From positions 310,001-374,000 of the forward strand of contig JAQGDQ010000026.1 in assembly GCA_030141605.1 (NCBI GenBank): DNA of 64,000 bases, in the 5' to 3' direction. Below the pieces are notes generated by a model. That model saw nothing but the letters and a program-made list of their open reading frames with translations. It ran no database searches and was not told the origin of the DNA. The stretch's first letter is position 1. Each line of letters opens with the position of its first letter. This document shows, piece by piece, positions 60,001 to 64,000 of the stretch. This stretch comes from Tubiluchus corallicola. Lineage: Eukaryota > Priapulida > Priapulimorpha > Priapulimorphida > Tubiluchidae. Position numbers and translations under genes: made by a program.

Positions 60001-62594
60001 GACCAAATAAATAAACTGAATCATTAAAGCTGAGTCGTTATTGCAACTTTAAAAATAAAGGAAAATACACCTGAGCCTCAGGCTGTTCAAGATATGCCCA
60101 TGGATGCTGTGAAAATTCTGGTAGGAGTGTTGCAGTGTCTAATTCCACTTCGCTTAGCACTTCCGGTGCGACTGTAGTTCTGTTATCTTTGCTATAATAG
60201 TAGAAAAAACATTAATTATTACAAAAATTCAAGACAGTGTGTAGTGCTAGTGCAGAACGTAATTTTCAAATTACAGTCAAAAATGGAATGATATTATACA
60301 AAAACAGTCATACTGGGATTTCAGACCTATTATTCTAATTTAATTGGCATTGAACATTAGCAATAGTCCGGGATTTTGGGATAGCTATGGCTGATATCCA
60401 AACCTCCATGTTGAAGCTCTTCTCAAAATTGCTGTAGTTTCGAGGAATTGGAAAGCAAAATTAAAAATAGGCATTACATAGTAATGAATAAAGATATTAG
60501 ATTTTGACAGTCGGTGTTTTTTTGATAAAAAAACAGTCTCTGTTGTAGTTATTTTAATTTGTTGTTTTGATTTGAATTGTATATTTAGGCATTCATTTGT
60601 TTAAAAAAAATTCAAGCTCAAGTTCATTATTCATACTATTCAAGTTCAAGTTTAGTGTGCTATTGAAATATTGTTTAGTGGTAAGTTTAGACAGTTAATT
60701 TAAAATAGAAGGAGGAGACATTGCGTTAAACGGAGCACAAGGCAATGAATCTGTAGATTTACGAAGTGAATTTGGGATTGCAAGTAACATTGTTAATAGT
60801 AGTACTAGTGATATTATTACTGTCATGAGAGGAAACAGCTGGAAAGAAAGAAATTCAGATTTGAGAAGCACTATTGGGGCTACTAAGTAAGCTGCTATGT
60901 CTTCAGATGCTAGAATGTTGTCTTGGAAGAACCAGGTGGAAAGCAGTGATTATGCCTAAGATTATGTTTGGTTGTGTTGGCAGAATCTTTTACCAAAAAG
61001 AAATATGCTTTTATGATAGTTTACAGGATTCGTTTGCAAGGAGGATTTGGAAAACTAAAGGTTGTTGTGGGGCTGCGACAAGAATTGAGGTTGGTTTTTC
61101 TTCTTTTGAGGAAAGCGAGACCAAGACAGGTTATAAATATTTGAACAGAATCTAATTTATGGATAGCGAGAGATTGGTTAAGAAAGTAATTTCATTTGCT
61201 GCAGCCAGTAGAATTGGATCTAAATGGGTCAGCAGGATAACCTTTCTAGCAGACAAATTTAATTTATCAGTGTATGGGAACATTCTAGCATTGAGTGATC
61301 TATCGCAGGATGGATTGGAAAGAATACCTGCTAAGAGTAAGGCTTTTTGAAAAAAAGCTGGGATAATTTGAATGAACGCGGAGTGAAAGAAAAGGGCTTA
61401 CAATTATGGCAGAATAGATCGTCAGCGTGCTCTACTGCTATTAGGTACAAAGGAATAAATCAAAGCCCTATTATGAAACCTGGATGAATGATATGTACGA
61501 TTCAGAACTGTTGGTAATAAAAGCAAAGATTGGTGCCCTGGAGGTCAATGGAAATTCCTTGTGTGAATGGAGGATAAATGAGAATGATAGGAAGTGTAAA
61601 TGTGGTTCAGAGTTAGAAACTGTAGAGCGCATTCTTCTGAAGTGCTCTCTCTACGAAAATGAAAGAAGAATGGTTTCATGAGCAGTTTCTGATGATGATC
61701 GAATAAATTCAATTTTATTTCAAAATACTGATATGGGTAGAAAACTAATCAATGATATAATGAAAAGACGTTGCACAAAGTTTATGTGCATTAAGAATGT
61801 TTTCTTTCTTTTTCAACCAAGTACCAGTTTTTGACTGCTCACCTTGATACAAAAAGGTTCAAGGCCCGGAATTGAACTGATTCATGTAAAACTTACTGAT
61901 CAAGAAAATAAAGAATGATTAATTATTTACCATGGCTACTTCTAATTCAGTAATTGACTTGTAGAATTTGTACTAAAAATAATTTCTTCACACCTAATTT
62001 TTTTCTATAAGATTATTGTTTAAAATGACAAATTAAGCTTTCCACATAAGTGTAAATCATCTGCTCACTTAAATCTTTTTTAAGCTGCTTTAGTGCATTG
62101 TACAGTTGATTTTCTATGCCTTATTATATTTCTTGTTGCTTTACTGAATTAGCAAATTTTATAATAATATGAAGCCTGTTGCATAAGTATGTTAAACTAG
62201 TGAAACTTTAATCGTAAAATAGTACAATTGTTTGTTTTCCTTTTTGTAAAAATGAAACATTGATCTTTATTTTCACTTAATATTAAATTTATTTAGCAGG
62301 ATTTGAAAAATATACAACGTTCATATAAAGTAATGAATAGGAGAAAGACTTGATAAGGTAAAAATAGTCACATGCATGCATGTAATTTACTAGGCCTATC
62401 TTATTGACGATAACCGTCGATAAAATTAATAAAGCAGTCACACCGATTACACAAAACTATGACCCTTTTTCAGTATTTGCTAGTGTCAGATTTGCGATGT
62501 TACAATTCTAACATGAAACACACCTAATTTCCCTTGGAAAATCATTAACAATATCAATATCATCATCATCTTCGCAAACAGAATTGGTAGCCAT
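45096..62594 (-). CDS. MYSM1: MYSM1, histone H2A deubiquitinase (SANT-SWIRM-JAMM)
   Basis: Fourteen exons join in phase on the minus strand: 62594-62524, 60191-60071, 59668-59601, 58887-58803, 56499-56401, 55592-54256, 53158-53031, 52669-52500, 51762-51646, 50333-50147, 49812-49685, 46733-46607, 46167-46007 and 45215-45096, giving 972 residues (human MYSM1 has 828). The enzyme removes ubiquitin from histone H2A in the nucleus. An acidic start is followed by a SANT domain split over exons 4-5 ([13 protein letters not shown] joined to [20 protein letters not shown], about residues 103-148). The SWIRM domain begins at the end of exon 6 ([17 protein letters not shown]) and ends in exon 7. The MPN/JAMM domain has the catalytic Glu in [10 protein letters not shown] (757), His-Ser-His-Pro at 816-819 and Asp at 829, so the zinc site is complete. 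[12 protein letters not shown] in exon 12 is also typical. Exon 6 (1337 bases) encodes a long Ser/Thr/Asp-rich linker that accounts for much of the extra length. Confidence 0.93.
45640..45665. repeat. (CA)n microsatellite
   Basis: A run of acacac units with one caaac interruption, followed by tatatata, in the MYSM1 intron between exons 13 and 14. Confidence 0.85.
46480..46550 (-). pseudogene. Decayed second copy of the MYSM1 terminal exon
   Basis: The minus strand here encodes [21 protein letters not shown] and then a stop, matching [21 protein letters not shown] and stop in the real last exon (45215-45096). Similarity extends past the stop codon into the former 3' untranslated region to about 46390. 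A one-base insertion upstream of the conserved part, relative to the real exon, shifts the frame, and no acceptor joins it in phase to exon 12. It lies in the intron between exons 12 and 13, in the same orientation, so it looks like a local duplication that did not become a working exon. Confidence 0.8.
46734..49684. other. Large MYSM1 intron without recognised genes
   Basis: This 2.95-kb intron lies between exons 11 and 12. I see no coding exon. A block near 47345-47440 (ttaatcttttcactgacaga and a Cpg-rich part after it) looks like the end of a DNA transposon, perhaps piggyBac-like, but no matching second end is convincing. An 8-bp inverted repeat (ccgctgag / ctcagcgg) lies near 49433-49459. 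Confidence 0.45.
50914..51034 (+). mobile_element. Partial second copy of the pogo-like element
   Basis: The stretch from gaggagttatttgaatcaat through gaagcggcccgtgctagacg to gtcgcctacc matches the last 125 bases of the element at 3654-4432, in the same strand orientation, at roughly 80 percent identity by eye. The left half is not recognisable. It lies in the MYSM1 intron between exons 9 and 10. Confidence 0.75.
53420..53749 (-). repeat. Dispersed repeat, copy B
   Basis: Reverse-complement partner of 22980-23310, aligned over about 330 bases with perhaps a quarter of the positions changed. It lies in the MYSM1 intron between exons 6 and 7. The open frame at 53496-53723 is not shared with copy A and is not a gene. 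Confidence 0.7.
57537..57575. mobile_element. Possible hAT-like terminus
   Basis: The sequence tagtgatgggcggttttgaa resembles the TAGxGATGGGC ends of hAT elements. The opposite end and a target duplication were not found, so this may be chance or a truncated element in the MYSM1 intron between exons 4 and 5. Confidence 0.3.
58087..58420 (-). mobile_element. Probable LINE 3' end with (ATT)n tail
   Basis: An (AAT)n run of about 10 units at 58087-58117 is followed by cttttatttatcttttaaca and a GC-richer block containing gggcagcgaaagaccaattg. Read on the minus strand this is the 3' untranslated end of a retroelement running into an (ATT)n tail. No coding part is present. Confidence 0.5.
60700..61925 (+). 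mobile_element. LINE fragment in the first MYSM1 intron
   Basis: Three frames in succession (60874-61155, 61159-61350, 61484-61681) give pieces of the C-terminal part of a non-LTR reverse transcriptase polyprotein. The clearest is [24 protein letters not shown], the Cys-rich end shared with the LINE at 20597-21460. The frame breaks show it is inactive. It runs opposite to MYSM1, and an A-rich end follows near 61905-61925. Confidence 0.65.
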
Positions 62595-62984
62595 ATTGAA
62601 ATAAATAATTTTTGCTACAGACCTGGCATTTTATACTTTGATTTATGCCCGATAGATGGCAGAAAAAAGCTAGTAATTCATATTCATATCTATGAGCAAG
62701 CTCTCAGACAGCCGCAGTTCTGCGAGCATTTAACACGCATAACCGAGACCGCCACCTTTTAAAAGTTCGACTTTTGACTTTTGAATACCCTTGCCCAAAA
62801 ATATAAAGAGACCTTCATTTACAGAAGTGTACAAATCGTGGCTGATCATAGCATCGTGTGTCGCACACCCTAGTAATTATTAACAAACATGCCATAATCT
62901 TTTGACTCGCTTTGAAGTACTGATTGTAACCGATAAAAATCGATTACAATTACTAACGAGCGATGCATTTGCACGATTGTAGTA

Positions 62985-63195
62985 ACGTTTGGTACAAGTA
63001 AGTTTGGTACAGATAACTTTGGTAGGAGGAAATTTTGGTACTGGAAAAATTTTGTATTAGAAATTTTGGTAATGGGAAAATTTCGCATTGGAAATTTTTG
63101 GTACGTAGTAATTTTGGTACAGGTAAATTTGGCACTGTCATCTTTAGGTACAAGTAATTTTTGGTACTAGGAAAATGTGGTACGAGGAAAAAAAT
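62985..63195. repeat. Degenerate minisatellite, unit about 15 bp
   Basis: Repeated forms of ttttggtacaggtaaa run through the stretch with strong variation between units. The open frames on the minus strand here (with repeated VPNL / LPKL) are by-products of the repeat. Confidence 0.85.
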
Positions 63196-63349
63196 GCACC
63201 CTGGAATGTTTGGCTTTAGCTTTGGTTTATTAACATCTATTAGTACACAAAAAGACATTCATACATAAAAGCAACAAGCACCGCGCCCGACATGTTCCTG
63301 TTTTCTAGAAATAGGAGGTATAAGTTTTACGAAAAACGGGCAAAAAAGT

Positions 63350-63405
63350 TCATATATATATATATTATATATGGTCCAATATATATATATATATACTGGA
63401 AAATA
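63350..63405. repeat. TA-rich imperfect palindrome
   Basis: Two (TA)n runs are separated by atggtccaat, giving a sequence able to fold back on itself. Confidence 0.7.
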
Positions 63406-64000
63406 TATACGGAAAAGAAAGCATTTATATAATTTTGTCTGTATAAAATAATTGTTTCAACTAGAAAATAAAGAAGTTTATTCAGTATTGAAGAAATTTG
63501 GTACTAAGAAGTGTGGTTTAATAAAAAGTTCAAAAAACATTAACAGTGCGTGGCAGGCTAAAAATTTACCCGTGATTATCCCGCCCATATATATTTGAGA
63601 ATTCTTTCGCAGTAAAAAATGAAAGGTTTCCAACTCACCATGCAAATTTTCGAAAAGCCCTGCAATTTATTTTTCCAGGAAAAATGATCACTCTCTGCGT
63701 TTTTTACAAAAATTATCAAACTGATATAAGAACAGGGCAGCGACGGCCGATGATCCATTCGTTCACAATTCTGTTTAGGGTCTACTATGCTCATGACTGT
63801 GACTATAGTAGTTTTATACTTCAGTTTTTCTCACCATTGTTTTTATCTGCTGTGTTGCTGTTTTTTTACGTGCTAGTATCAATTTATGTGTTAATAATAT
63901 AAACAAAAAAAATTCCCAAAAACTTGTTTATTAGTTTTAGTAATTCCATGTGACTTTTTTCTCTTTTCATCCTTTCTTATTCGTTTGAAAGTGAACTACA

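Larger units (their letters stand above)
62595..64000. other. Upstream region of MYSM1, repeat-rich
   Basis: The MYSM1 promoter should lie in the first few hundred bases after 62594. I see no TATA box placed to decide it and no further gene. Beyond it are a minisatellite (62985-63195) and a TA-rich palindrome (63350-63405). Confidence 0.6.

Noticed and set aside
1-64000. CRISPR arrays, operons, rRNA genes or other prokaryotic features
   Set aside because: Genes have introns and no regular spaced repeats, rRNA-like blocks or ribosome binding sites are visible.

Overview
The window is animal nuclear DNA. It is AT-rich, its genes are split by GT-AG introns, and it carries proteins known from animals: a SHOC1 meiotic crossover factor, a Shisa-like membrane protein, calmodulin-lysine methyltransferase, a NAT16/histidine N-acetyltransferase-like enzyme and the histone H2A deubiquitinase MYSM1. 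Gene content, intron density, CR1/L2-like LINE tails, hAT and pogo-like DNA transposons and tRNA-derived SINEs fit an invertebrate metazoan. I cannot name the species or phylum. There is no sign of bacterial, organellar or viral origin.

Layout: (1) 1-22189, + strand: a SHOC1 homologue of 22 in-phase exons, 5' end cut off by the window edge. A single-exon rhodopsin-class GPCR lies antisense inside its third visible intron (2252-3238). Its introns also hold a pogo-like element, a hAT MITE, a hAT transposase relic and a LINE tail. (2) 22190-26603: intergenic DNA with a dispersed repeat, two SINE copies and a hAT MITE with perfect 8-bp target duplications. (3) 26604-29919, - strand: a five-exon Shisa-like gene. 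(4) 29920-35385: intergenic, with a decayed LINE. (5) 35386-36333, +: intronless CAMKMT, followed by a small pogo-like MITE. (6) 37542-42242, +: a four-exon NAT16-like gene with a LINE tail, a foldback palindrome and a further inverted-repeat element in its last intron. (7) 45096-62594, -: a 14-exon MYSM1 with a catalytically complete JAMM domain, convergent with NAT16. (8) 62595-64000: repeat-rich upstream DNA.

The genes do not form a pathway: meiotic recombination, membrane signalling, calmodulin modification, small-molecule acetylation and chromatin deubiquitination sit side by side, as is usual in animal genomes. Exon models were built by hand from splice consensus, reading-frame phase and remembered family sequences. 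The phases of all internal exons agree, which is the strongest internal support. The most notable items are the nested GPCR, the conserved extreme C-terminus of SHOC1, the exact 33-bp in-frame coding duplication in SHOC1, the decayed second copy of the MYSM1 terminal exon, the intronless CAMKMT, and the 278-bp foldback palindrome.
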